A stretch of DNA of 10,492 nucleotides from Pseudomonadota bacterium. GTDB lineage: Bacteria; Desulfobacterota; Syntrophia; Syntrophales; UBA5619. Below the pieces are notes generated by a model, which saw nothing but the letters and a program-made list of their open reading frames with translations, did no database searches and was not told the DNA's origin. Positions within the stretch are counted from its first letter, which is position 1, and every line of letters begins with the position of its first letter. The stretch spans positions 1-10,492 of the forward strand of contig JAHJQP010000084.1 of the NCBI GenBank assembly GCA_018819165.1, in the 5' to 3' direction. Position numbers and translations under genes: made by a program. Of this stretch, positions 1 to 5,019 are shown in pieces.

Positions 1-481
1 AGTTTTTAGTAAAATCGCTGTTCCTAAAGCCGAAGCCGGCGAGGATCTGTTTCGCCTGCGCCTCGAAGGCGTAGCCGTCCTTCGCATTGAACCGTGCGAC
101 GGCCGTCTCGTATTCCTTCAGGAGCTTCTCATGGGCCGGGTCGTTCGGGTCGGCCTGGGAGAGCGCCTCCTCACCGCGCTTCACCGCCTCCTCCAGATCG
201 GCGAGGCCGCTTTTTCGGCGGAGGTAGTCCAGCAGGGGGAGGGGTTCGAGTTCGACGAGATCCTGGGGGAGGTAGCCGATCGCCACCCTTTTGCGGTCGG
301 GGATCTCGATCGACCCTTCATCCAGATCGATGCCGCCGAGGATTGCCCGCAGGAGGGTCGTTTTCCCCGTTCCGTTGTCGCCTACAAGGCCAACCCGGCT
401 CCTGTCCGTGATGGCCCAACTGATCCGGTCGAAAATCTTCCGGTCGGCAAATGAAAGGCTGATGTCCTTCAGGGTGATCAC
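1..481 (-). CDS. ABC-F family ATPase, N-terminal part (runs off the left edge)
   Basis: On the reverse strand a frame opens with GTG at 481 and stays open to base 1, giving about 160 residues. It begins VITLKDISLSFADRKIF, then has a Walker A motif GDNGTGKTT at about residues 34-42 and a Q-loop YLPQD at about 70-74. After this comes a charged stretch and ILAGFGF, the usual lead-in to the LSGG signature of ABC-F proteins, which lies outside the window. ABC-F proteins are soluble, have two ATPase domains and act on ribosomes (EttA, Uup and antibiotic-protection types); the subtype cannot be told from this part. An ATG a little upstream hits a stop after six codons. GTG is preferred because it follows a GGAAG ribosome-binding sequence. 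The gene is GC-rich like the liv operon, so it is taken as native chromosome flanking the integron. Confidence 0.85.
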   Translation of the reverse strand, partial: MITLKDISLSFADRKIFDRISWAITDRSRVGLVGDNGTGKTTLLRAILGGIDLDEGSIEIPDRKRVAIGYLPQDLVELEPLPLLDYLRRKSGLADLEEAVKRGEEALSQADPNDPAHEKLLKEYETAVARFNAKDGYAFEAQAKQILAGFGFRNSDFTKN

Positions 482-603
482 TGTCTTCCAATCCTCATGG
501 GCAGGTCTTCTTTTCCGGCGCCGTTTATATCAGGAGTTTGCGTACAAGGGAAGCAAATGGTGAACAAGAAGTAAAATCAATGAAATCCGGTCTAATTATG
601 GTA

Positions 604-672
604 TTGAAGTTTCGGTGCGGATAGGATAAATAAGCTTTAAGTTAAAGCGTCGGTTCATGAGAGGTGAAAGCG
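604..672 (+). promoter_or_regulatory. Possible promoter and ribosome-binding site of the 674 antitoxin
   Basis: The AT-rich stretch between the divergent ABC-F and antitoxin genes holds TTGAAG at 604-609 and an AT-rich GATAAATA at about 625-632, a weak sigma-70-like pair with spacing near 16. AGAGGTG lies a few bases before the ATG at 674 and is a good Shine-Dalgarno sequence. The promoter call is tentative. No clear operator palindrome was seen here. Confidence 0.3.
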
Positions 673-673
673 T

Positions 674-892
674 ATGGAATTAGCTTTGAATCTTGATCAG
701 ATGACGGTTGCGGACAAGCTGGTGGCGATGGAGCGATTGTGGGAAGACCTCGGCCGCACCCCCGAGGCCGTGCCGTCTCCGTCTTGGCACGGGGAGGTTC
801 TGTCGGCGAGGGAAAAGCGAGTCAGCGAAGACAAGGCCGCATTTGCCCCGCTGGATGAAGTCAAGGAGAGGATCAGGAAAGCCATCCCATGA
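674..892 (+). CDS. Addiction-module antitoxin, Unstab_antitox (PF09720)-like
   Basis: A 72-residue protein with the pattern of the putative addiction module component family: a helical N-terminal part (MTVADKLVAMERLWEDL), a Trp-containing middle (SPSWHGEVLSARE) and a charged C-terminal helix (DEVKERIRKAI). In this family the protein is normally the antitoxin of a RelE/ParE-type toxin encoded immediately downstream, with a short overlap. That layout is kept: the stop overlaps the next ATG as ATGA at 889-892. The downstream toxin is destroyed after about ten codons, so this is an orphan antitoxin. The start ATG follows an AGAGGTG ribosome-binding sequence. Family assignment is by recalled pattern, not by a search. 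Confidence 0.75.
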   Translation: MELALNLDQMTVADKLVAMERLWEDLGRTPEAVPSPSWHGEVLSAREKRVSEDKAAFAPLDEVKERIRKAIP

Positions 893-1140
893 AAATCGAT
901 ATCCTCTCCCTCTTTTCAGGCCTTGATGTGAGAAATGCTGTCGTGAAGGCGGGTCTTACAAAACGAGCATCGAGCCATACGTTCCGCCATTCGTTTGCTA
1001 CTCACTTGCTGGAAGACGGCTCCGACATTCGGACGGTACAGGAACTTCTGGGCCACAGCGATGTGAAGACGACGATGATCTATACCCATGTGCTGAATCG
1101 TGGGCCGTCTGGCGTTCGCAGTCCCATCGATACACTGTGA
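889..1140 (+). pseudogene. Chimeric remnant: toxin N-terminus fused to the C-terminus of an integron integrase (IntI)
   Basis: The 83-residue frame has two unrelated halves. Residues 1 to about 11 (MKIDILSLFSG) look like the start of a RelE/ParE toxin and begin at the ATGA overlap with the antitoxin. From about residue 12 the sequence is a tyrosine recombinase C-terminus: HTFRHSFATHLL (box II His30 and Arg33), LLGHSDVKTTMIYTH (His56 and the nucleophile Tyr65), then LNRGPSGVRSP. This last tail is characteristic of integron integrases rather than XerC/XerD. IntI proteins are about 320 residues, so roughly 250 N-terminal residues are missing, including the first catalytic Arg. It cannot be active. 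The join lies near 919-927 and implies one deletion removing the toxin's 3' part and the integrase's 5' part. It reads on the same strand as the cassettes. Confidence 0.85.
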
Positions 1141-1216
1141 GAGTATCCGGGCATTTTATACGGCAAATGTTGCGGTGTTTGGGTTTTTATAAGGACCCAT
1201 ATACACAAGGTTATAC
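1141..1216 (+). other. Candidate attI: primary recombination site of the integron
   Basis: The first cassette junction follows the integrase stop. GTTATAC at 1210-1216 fits the GTTRRRY-like core. Its reverse complement GTATAAC is found at 2485-2491 as the R'' box of the attC that closes the first cassette, so crossover at G/TTATAC (1210/1211) is well supported as the array's left boundary. The bases upstream (1141-1209) have no matching R''-L'' arm, as expected for attI rather than attC. Its position after the 3' end of the integrase remnant, not before its 5' end, is unusual. A possible cassette promoter (TTTGGG ... TATACA, about 1175-1206) is too weak to call. Confidence 0.55.
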
Positions 1217-1234
1217 ATTGAAGGGGAATTTTAA

Positions 1235-1840
1235 ATGAAACGGGCATTCTTGATAATTATCCCTATTCTCTTGGTTGTTTCCTTTATTGTCTATGCTGTG
1301 AACAGTCATCGTGCATACAAGGCTAAAATTGAAGCCAAGAAGACTCAAAAGGCAATGATAGAGAAGAATGTGATTTCAGCGGTAGCTAACCTGCTAAAAA
1401 AACATAATGCTTTCGATTGGGTAAAAGAGATTGAAGGCCGTAAAGAACTTCGTGATTTTACGCCAATTCTAACAGTGGAGTTGGAAAAGTTGTGGTTAAC
1501 CGATCGTCCCACTCTTTTCATCGGTACCATAGAGGATATTTCAACCCTCGATCAAGAATACTATATATTAAAGCTTCAAGGCATTGGGCCGGTCATGGTA
1601 AATTTTGAGTTGAAGCTTAAATGCCCTATGCAAAAAGTCAAGTCACTTCTTAAGGAGCATCCAGATTTGACCAGAGGTGTAACAAGAGGAGTCGCTGTTA
1701 TAGCAAACATTGATAATATAAAAACGGTAATTTCTCCTGGATATGAAGGAGGAAAAGAAGATATTAGGATAGGAGAAGGAAAATCCATTGATATTGTTTA
1801 TGTAGATGACATTTGGATTTGGTATCATCTTGAAAGATGA
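1235..1840 (+). CDS. Hypothetical single-pass membrane-anchored protein (cassette 1, first gene)
   Basis: A 201-residue protein with an N-terminal hydrophobic helix (about residues 4-22, FLIIIPILLVVSFIVYAV) after MKR, so it is a membrane anchor or uncleaved signal. A short charged coil follows (about 26-45), then a soluble domain with alternating beta-like stretches (TLFIGTIEDIS, YYILKLQGIG, GVAVIANIDNI, IDIVYVDDIWIW). The beta pattern with a Gly-rich turn is faintly like OB-fold tRNA_anti-like proteins, but I do not recognise the family. The soluble part probably faces the periplasm. The start ATG follows GGGG at 1223-1226 and lies 19 bases inside the cassette. Codon and base use are AT-rich, unlike the flanks, which points to horizontal origin. 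Confidence 0.7.
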   Translation: MKRAFLIIIPILLVVSFIVYAVNSHRAYKAKIEAKKTQKAMIEKNVISAVANLLKKHNAFDWVKEIEGRKELRDFTPILTVELEKLWLTDRPTLFIGTIEDISTLDQEYYILKLQGIGPVMVNFELKLKCPMQKVKSLLKEHPDLTRGVTRGVAVIANIDNIKTVISPGYEGGKEDIRIGEGKSIDIVYVDDIWIWYHLER

Positions 1841-1857
1841 GAAACTTATCAAAGTTA

Positions 1858-1885
1858 GAGGAACACTACATGAGGAACACTACAT
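1858..1885 (+). repeat. 14-bp perfect tandem duplication
   Basis: GAGGAACACTACAT occurs twice back to back at 1858-1871 and 1872-1885, between the two genes of cassette 1. It looks like a simple slippage duplication. No function is evident. Confidence 0.85.
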
Positions 1886-1894
1886 GATGTTAAA

Positions 1895-1910
1895 ATGACA
1901 ATTTTGTCAT
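1895..1910 (+). promoter_or_regulatory. 16-bp palindrome ATGACAA-TT-TTGTCAT upstream of the 1981 gene
   Basis: Seven-base arms flank a two-base centre, so this could be an operator. It is not followed by a T-run, so an intrinsic terminator is unlikely. TTGTCA inside the right arm could act as a -35 element, but no good -10 element sits at the right distance. It lies in the 140-base gap between the two cassette 1 genes and may mark a separate regulatory start for the second. Confidence 0.35.
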
Positions 1911-1980
1911 GGCATTGTAAAGAAATTAACGCCTATTGTCCACATTGCATCACCCTAACCCGGTGTCGAGGATATTCAAA

Positions 1981-2475
1981 ATGTCTGATGCTATAATAAA
2001 TGGAATATTTGCACTCTCTGGTGTGTTTCTTGGAGGGTTGATATCTCAGTTACCATCTTTTCTTCGATTTAGGAAGGAACGTTTGGACAAATACTTCTTT
2101 GTATTGTTAGAAAGTAAATTCAAAGTTAATCAACAGGCCTACCTTTTTGCAGGAGAACTGAAAAGTATAATTCATGCCGATGAAGCAGCTCGGATTAACA
2201 CAATAAGGAAAATTCAAGAATGGTACAACTCTCATAACCTACTCCTAAATCCTTCAATTCGGAAGGCGTTCAAAGAAACAGTCTTTGAGGCCGGGACCTA
2301 TTACCTTCGCCTCGACGATTATCGATCGACCGGTCGTGAAAAACGATGGGAAGCAGAAGAAACAAAACAAAAACGGGCTAAATTGGAAGAAATATTCAAA
2401 AAGATAACGAGTGAGATTCAATGTCAGATTGAGCAGGACATGGATGAAGGGTACTGGGGAAAGATAAAACGGTAA
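1981..2475 (+). CDS. Hypothetical membrane-anchored protein (cassette 1, second gene)
   Basis: A 164-residue protein starting MSDAIINGIFALSGVFLGG. Residues about 5-26 form one hydrophobic helix, followed by a basic stretch (RFRKERLDKY), which suggests a cytoplasmic C-terminal part. The rest is helical and highly charged, with a Lys/Glu-rich region near 125-150 that may be a coiled coil. I do not recognise the family. ATG at 1981 is chosen because GAGG at 1968-1971 precedes it by nine bases. The frame could be extended to a TTG at 1936, but that has no ribosome-binding sequence. It ends just before the attC R'' box at 2485, as cassette genes typically do. It is AT-rich, like the gene before it. 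Confidence 0.7.
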   Translation: MSDAIINGIFALSGVFLGGLISQLPSFLRFRKERLDKYFFVLLESKFKVNQQAYLFAGELKSIIHADEAARINTIRKIQEWYNSHNLLLNPSIRKAFKETVFEAGTYYLRLDDYRSTGREKRWEAEETKQKRAKLEEIFKKITSEIQCQIEQDMDEGYWGKIKR

Positions 2476-2484
2476 ATATGGTTT

Positions 2485-2546
2485 GTATAACAACGGCATT
2501 AAGGGCGACGGCAAAAAACCGCCGCGCCTTATGCCGGGCGTTGGCA
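2485..2546 (+). other. attC site 1 (closes cassette 1)
   Basis: R'' is GTATAAC (2485-2491), L'' is GGCATTAAGG, the central loop is rich in GC palindrome (GGCAAAAAACCGCC), L' is CCTTATGCC, and R' is GTTGGCA (2540-2546). L'' and L' pair except for one extra T in L'' (GGCAT-T-AAGG), the extrahelical base by which IntI chooses the bottom strand. R'' matches the cassette's opening GTTATAC exactly. Confidence 0.8.
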
Positions 2547-2564
2547 CCGCGCTGCGCGCGTCGC

Positions 2565-2770
2565 CAACGGCGAAGCTAAGCTACCGCTTTTCAGCTCCTT
2601 ATTGGCGCTCCGATATGTACCGCCGGTGCCGCTCAACCGGCCATGATGAATAACCGGCCTTGCGCGCTGATTCGCGCAGCGCCAACAATCCGCTGAAGCG
2701 GTCGGCACTTCATCTGCAAGGTCTGCTGCGCAGCCCAGCAGGTTCATGCCTCCGCTTAGCTTCGCCGTTG
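2565..2770. repeat. 17-bp perfect inverted repeat inside cassette 2
   Basis: CAACGGCGAAGCTAAGC at 2565-2581 is the exact reverse complement of GCTTAGCTTCGCCGTTG at 2754-2770. The right arm is the L'-R' end of attC 2. The left arm therefore looks like an inverted attC half-site near the start of the cassette, which could let the whole cassette fold into one long hairpin. Confidence 0.8.
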
Positions 2771-2773
2771 AGG
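2680..2773 (+). other. attC site 2 (closes the non-coding cassette)
   Basis: R'' is CGCCAAC (2680-2686), L'' is GCTGAAGCGG (2692-2701), L' is CCGCTTAGC (2752-2760) and R' is GTTGAGG (2767-2773). L'' pairs with L' except for one extra G, the attC signature. R'' matches the cassette's opening GTTGGCA in six of seven bases. At about 94 bases it is longer than the other sites. Confidence 0.65.
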
Positions 2774-2786
2774 TTCGCCGTTGAGG
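2761..2786 (+). repeat. 13-bp tandem duplication of the attC end
   Basis: TTCGCCGTTGAGG occurs twice in a row at 2761-2773 and 2774-2786, so the cassette boundary GTTGAGG exists in two copies 13 bases apart. It could come from slippage or an off-register recombination. The second copy also supplies the GAGG ribosome-binding sequence for the gene at 2795. Confidence 0.85.
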
Positions 2787-2794
2787 TATAACAA

Positions 2795-3487
2795 ATGGAT
2801 AAGAACAAAAAGTATATTGCAGATCAGATAGATTCAATGCCTATTGATCAGGCCCGATTGAAAATCGCCTCTGGTTTTTTCGGAGACATAGGTAGCCCAT
2901 CTCATGCTTTCGCATTTTCCTGGTTATCTGCCAAAGAAGCTAATCTACGAGATGCAAAAGAAGCAAAGATAAAATCGTTAGATAAGGCATCGATCTCTTT
3001 CTCGTCAACTAGTACATGGCACGAGATAGAAAGAGAATATGACATATCCAAGCGATCCTTCGGCAAGAGGATCAACTTCATCCGAGATCAATTCAAAAGG
3101 AAAATTATATTCCGAGATTTAGAACAGGCATATCTGCTTGCACATTACGGGTTCCATAAGCCGTCCGTCGTCCTGGCCGGGAGTGTCATCGAAGAGCTTT
3201 TAAGACTTTACCTCGTCCACAAAAAAGTTACCCCGACTAAAAACAATTTGGATTCCTACATAAAAGCCTGTGATGAAAACGACCTCCTGAAGGCCGCAAT
3301 TCACAGACTTGCAGATTCAGTACGCCAATTTCGAAATACTGTGCATTTGGAAAAGGAGACTACGTCTAGGCACACTATTTCAAAGTCCACAGCCATAGGC
3401 GCTGTTGCATCTATTTTCACCATAGCAAATGACTTTAAGGAGGCACCTAACCTCGGCTTTCAGCGTATCGCCGGGGGCTCCCGGTGA
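2795..3487 (+). CDS. HEPN/DUF4145-like hypothetical protein (cassette 3)
   Basis: A 230-residue soluble protein with no membrane segment. The C-terminal half is helical and carries VVLAGSVIEELLRLYLVHK (about 125-143) and LADSVRQFRNTVHLEKE (about 172-188). An 'RN..H' helix placed after an Ala/Glu-rich helix is the pattern of HEPN-type and DUF4145-like domains, many of which are RNases in toxin or defence systems. The motif is RQFRNTVH, which gives Arg-x6-His or Arg-x3-His, not the classical R-x4-H, so activity is uncertain. The N-terminal 100 residues are not recognised. GAGG at 2783-2786, inside the R' boundary, is the likely ribosome-binding sequence. The stop lies inside attC 3, so about the last 14 residues are encoded by the recombination site. 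Confidence 0.65.
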   Translation: MDKNKKYIADQIDSMPIDQARLKIASGFFGDIGSPSHAFAFSWLSAKEANLRDAKEAKIKSLDKASISFSSTSTWHEIEREYDISKRSFGKRINFIRDQFKRKIIFRDLEQAYLLAHYGFHKPSVVLAGSVIEELLRLYLVHKKVTPTKNNLDSYIKACDENDLLKAAIHRLADSVRQFRNTVHLEKETTSRHTISKSTAIGAVASIFTIANDFKEAPNLGFQRIAGGSR

Positions 3488-3503
3488 AGCCACGCGTTAT
3501 GAG
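3444..3503 (+). other. attC site 3 (closes cassette 3)
   Basis: R'' is CACCTAAC (3444-3451), L'' is GGCTTTCA, the central part is GCCGGGGGCTCCCGG, L' is TGAAGCC (3485-3491) and R' is GTTATGAG (3496-3503). L'' pairs with L' except for one extra T. R'' only partly matches the upstream opening GTTGAGGT, so cassette 3's left boundary may have been altered by the duplication there. It overlaps the 3' end of the 2795 gene and the start of the next. Confidence 0.75.
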
Positions 3504-4011
3504 AGATAAAAAACAGAAACAGGGATTACTTGTACTGAAACTGATTGGGTTCGCTATAGTAGCGTTTGGTATTACCGTTCAGTTTGCCGATTTAAAGGGC
3601 TACCTTAAGAACCGAGAAAGTCAGAAAATCTTGGATTGGGTCTTATATTCGAAATCTGGAATGCCACTTGAATCACCAGCGGCAAGAGAATTCATAAAGA
3701 AATTCCCACCCCCGAATACCGAATCAGTCGAAGACCTCACTCATTTGACGAAAAGCGTAATGCAGTATGAAACAGGCGGTTTAATAAGTGCTAACGTAAA
3801 TTACATGAGAAAGGATTTGTCGAGGACCGGCCATGTGGCAACATTGGAGGAGATTCGCCGCTGGACATCCGAAACGCCGTATCCTTGGATTTCCTGGTGG
3901 ATTACAATCCTTGGTTTTCTGGCACTGTTGGTCACTTTCTATTTAGAAAGGAGACAGACAGCTCATAACAAGTCACTGCACCGGCTCGCCGATAAATCCG
4001 ACTCCCGGTGA
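3499..4011 (+). CDS. Hypothetical membrane protein with two transmembrane helices (cassette 4)
   Basis: A 170-residue protein starting MRDKKQKQGLLVLK. It has a hydrophobic helix at about residues 9-27 and a second near 132-153 (WISWWITILGFLALLVTFYL). The domain between them is about 100 residues and probably periplasmic, since the N-terminus and the residues after helix 2 (ERRQ) are basic. I do not recognise the family. ATG at 3499 is chosen because it lies inside the cassette, within the R' box GTTATG. A GTG at 3484 would add five residues across the boundary and overlap the previous stop, so coupled translation is possible. The last 16 residues (HNKSLHRLADKSDSR) are encoded by attC 4. This attC-derived ending is common in cassette proteins and should not be read as conserved. 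Confidence 0.65.
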   Translation: MRDKKQKQGLLVLKLIGFAIVAFGITVQFADLKGYLKNRESQKILDWVLYSKSGMPLESPAAREFIKKFPPPNTESVEDLTHLTKSVMQYETGGLISANVNYMRKDLSRTGHVATLEEIRRWTSETPYPWISWWITILGFLALLVTFYLERRQTAHNKSLHRLADKSDSR

Positions 4012-4025
4012 GCTTTTTGTTCGCC
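3962..4025 (+). other. attC site 4 (closes cassette 4)
   Basis: R'' is CTCATAAC (3962-3969), an exact eight-base complement of the cassette's opening GTTATGAG. L'' contains CACTGCACCGG and L' is CCGGTGAGC, pairing with a bulge. R' is GTTCGCC (4019-4025). The order AACAAGTCACTGCACCGG ... CCGGTGAGCTTTTTGTT is close to widely seen environmental attC sites. Confidence 0.8.
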
Positions 4026-4081
4026 GGAACGATGCGGAAACGATATTTGATTTTCCGGGCTTGTTGGGATAGGCTTCGATC

Positions 4082-4402
4082 ATGAGTGATACGTTTGCGG
4101 CAATTCAAACGCTCGTCCGGAATGGGGAGATAAGAATTTCGGAACACGGGTACGATGAGAGGGTCGAAGACGGCTTACACGCTCGGGAAGTGCTTGCTGG
4201 AATAGGAGGCGCCGTCATCGTCGAGGATTGTCCGACGTATCCCAAAGGACCGTGCGTTCTGGTTCTCCAGCAGGATCGGACGGGATTGCCCATCCATGTT
4301 GTTTGGGGAATCCCCAAGGGCCAGATGTCGCCGGCTGTGCTTGTCACGGCCTATCGGCCAGATCCGGCACGCTGGACAGCCGACTTTATGAGGAAAAGAT
4401 GA
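4082..4402 (+). CDS. DUF4258-family protein, probable toxin (cassette 5, first gene)
   Basis: A 106-residue protein. It carries ISEHGYDERVEDGL at about 19-32, a hydrophobic strand VLVLQQD, then HVVWGI (72-77) and AVLVTAYRPD (85-94). This His-x-x-x-Arg element followed by paired beta strands ending in VTAYRP is typical of DUF4258 (PF14076), a small fold often found in toxin-antitoxin-like pairs. The stop overlaps the next start (ATGATG at 4399), so the two genes are translationally coupled, supporting a two-component module carried in one cassette. Biochemical activity of the family is not settled; an RNase-type toxin is an inference. The likely ribosome-binding sequence is GGGATAGG, about 8-12 bases before the ATG. 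Confidence 0.75.
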   Translation: MSDTFAAIQTLVRNGEIRISEHGYDERVEDGLHAREVLAGIGGAVIVEDCPTYPKGPCVLVLQQDRTGLPIHVVWGIPKGQMSPAVLVTAYRPDPARWTADFMRKR

Positions 4403-4617
4403 TGAGAAAGAGACGCCATTCAAAACTGATTCACGAGGGGCAATATGTGGCCGAGGTGGATGTCGAATTGATCGAAACAGATGAGAGTTGGTCTCCGTAC
4501 CTTTCGATTGAAGACGCCTACCGGTTTGATGATGTGCGCGATGCTCTACGTCGCGGCGACATTCGCGCGGCAACTCGCCAGGCTCGCGTGTTCAGTCTCA
4601 CTCCAGTTACTGTCTGA
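4399..4617 (+). CDS. Small acidic partner of the DUF4258 protein, probable antitoxin (cassette 5, second gene)
   Basis: A 72-residue protein: MMRKRRHSKLIHEGQYVAE, then an acidic middle (VDVELIETDESW) and a helical end rich in charge (DVRDALRRGDIRAATRQAR). It resembles small proteins found next to DUF4258 genes, and the ATGA overlap with the upstream gene supports joint expression. ATG at 4399 or 4402 could be the start. Toxin-then-antitoxin order is the reverse of the classical layout but is common in this type of pair. No DNA-binding motif is obvious. Function is inferred from context. Confidence 0.65.
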   Translation: MMRKRRHSKLIHEGQYVAEVDVELIETDESWSPYLSIEDAYRFDDVRDALRRGDIRAATRQARVFSLTPVTV

Positions 4618-4628
4618 AACAAAACGGC

Positions 4629-4692
4629 GGCGAACCAAGCGTCGGAGTTTACGGCTCGCAAACTCGCCGAATCTCAACGCTGGCGTTCTGCC
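4629..4692 (+). other. attC site 5 (closes cassette 5)
   Basis: R'' is GGCGAAC (4629-4635), an exact complement of the cassette's opening GTTCGCC. The arms AGCGT...GGAGTTT and AAACTC...AACGCT pair with bulges. R' is GTTCTGCC (4685-4692). The arm pairing is less regular than in the other sites, so the call rests mostly on the R box match and the position right after the gene pair. Confidence 0.7.
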
Positions 4693-4731
4693 TAAGATTA
4701 GACATGGAATTGGTTTTTTAGAGTATAATAA

Positions 4732-5019
4732 ATGAAAATTCGTTTTTACATTGATCCAGAGACTGGTCTTCCTCATATTTACAACCATAAGGTGCGGGAA
4801 GATGAGGTCGAAGATGTACTTTAAAAGCCCGGAGAGGACCGTCCGGGCAAGGAAAACTCTAGAATTGCTATCGGACGAACACGGAGCGGTCGATATCTTC
4901 GAGTTATCTATGTCCCCGATCCTGAGCCCGACAGTGTATTCGTAATCACGGCATATGAATTGGTAGGGAAACCCCTTAAAGCATATCGGCGTCGAAGCCG
5001 AAGGAGACAAAGACGATGA
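4732..5019 (+). pseudogene. DUF4258/BrnT-like toxin gene with an in-frame stop (cassette 6, first gene)
   Basis: Reading from ATG 4732, the frame gives MKIRFYIDPETGLPHIYNHK and then VREDEVEDVL before TAA at 4822-4824. The same frame continues without a break to TGA at 5017-5019: KPGEDRPGKENSRIAIG, RYLRVIYVPDPEPDSVFVITAY, ELVGKPLKAYRRRSRR. Joined, this is a 95-codon protein of the small toxin type with a VITAYE ending and basic tail. The stop falls where related proteins carry Lys or Arg, so one AAA-to-TAA change would explain it. The TGA overlaps the antitoxin's ATG at 5016 as ATGA. The conserved frame after the stop suggests recent inactivation. No ATG restarts the second part. TATAAT at 4724-4729 is too close to the ATG to serve it. 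A sequencing error is possible. Confidence 0.7.

Larger units (their letters stand above)
2540..2786 (+). other. Non-coding gene cassette (cassette 2)
   Basis: The gene-free stretch 2476-2794 holds attC 1 and this short cassette of about 230 bases between the R' boxes at 2540 and 2767. It has no convincing plus-strand gene. A reverse-strand open frame across it is best explained by the inverted repeats. It contains many short GC-rich palindromes and a long inverted repeat, and ends in attC 2 and a duplicated boundary. It could be a decayed cassette, a regulatory cassette or a source of a structured RNA; the sequence does not decide. Confidence 0.6.

Noticed and set aside
889..1140. XerC/XerD or phage integrase fragment instead of IntI
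   Set aside because: The LLEDGSDIRTVQELLGHSDVKTTMIYTH core followed by the LNRG...GVRSP tail fits IntI, and the adjoining attC chain supports it.
1841..1980. A hidden attC between the two genes of cassette 1
   Set aside because: No R''/L'' and L'/R' pair could be found. The palindrome at 1895-1910 lacks AAC/GTT boxes in the right places.
2529..2837. Reverse-strand open frame of about 102 codons across the non-coding cassette
   Set aside because: It crosses the attC palindromes and the start of the 2795 gene, has no ribosome-binding sequence I can support, and looks like a by-product of GC-rich inverted repeats.
4724..4729. Perfect TATAAT as promoter for the toxin gene at 4732
   Set aside because: It ends two bases before the ATG, so a transcript would begin at or after the start codon, and no good -35 lies at standard spacing.
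4822..4824. The TAA as programmed read-through or recoding
   Set aside because: No recoding element is recognisable, and TAA is the least leaky stop. A plain nonsense mutation or sequencing error is simpler.
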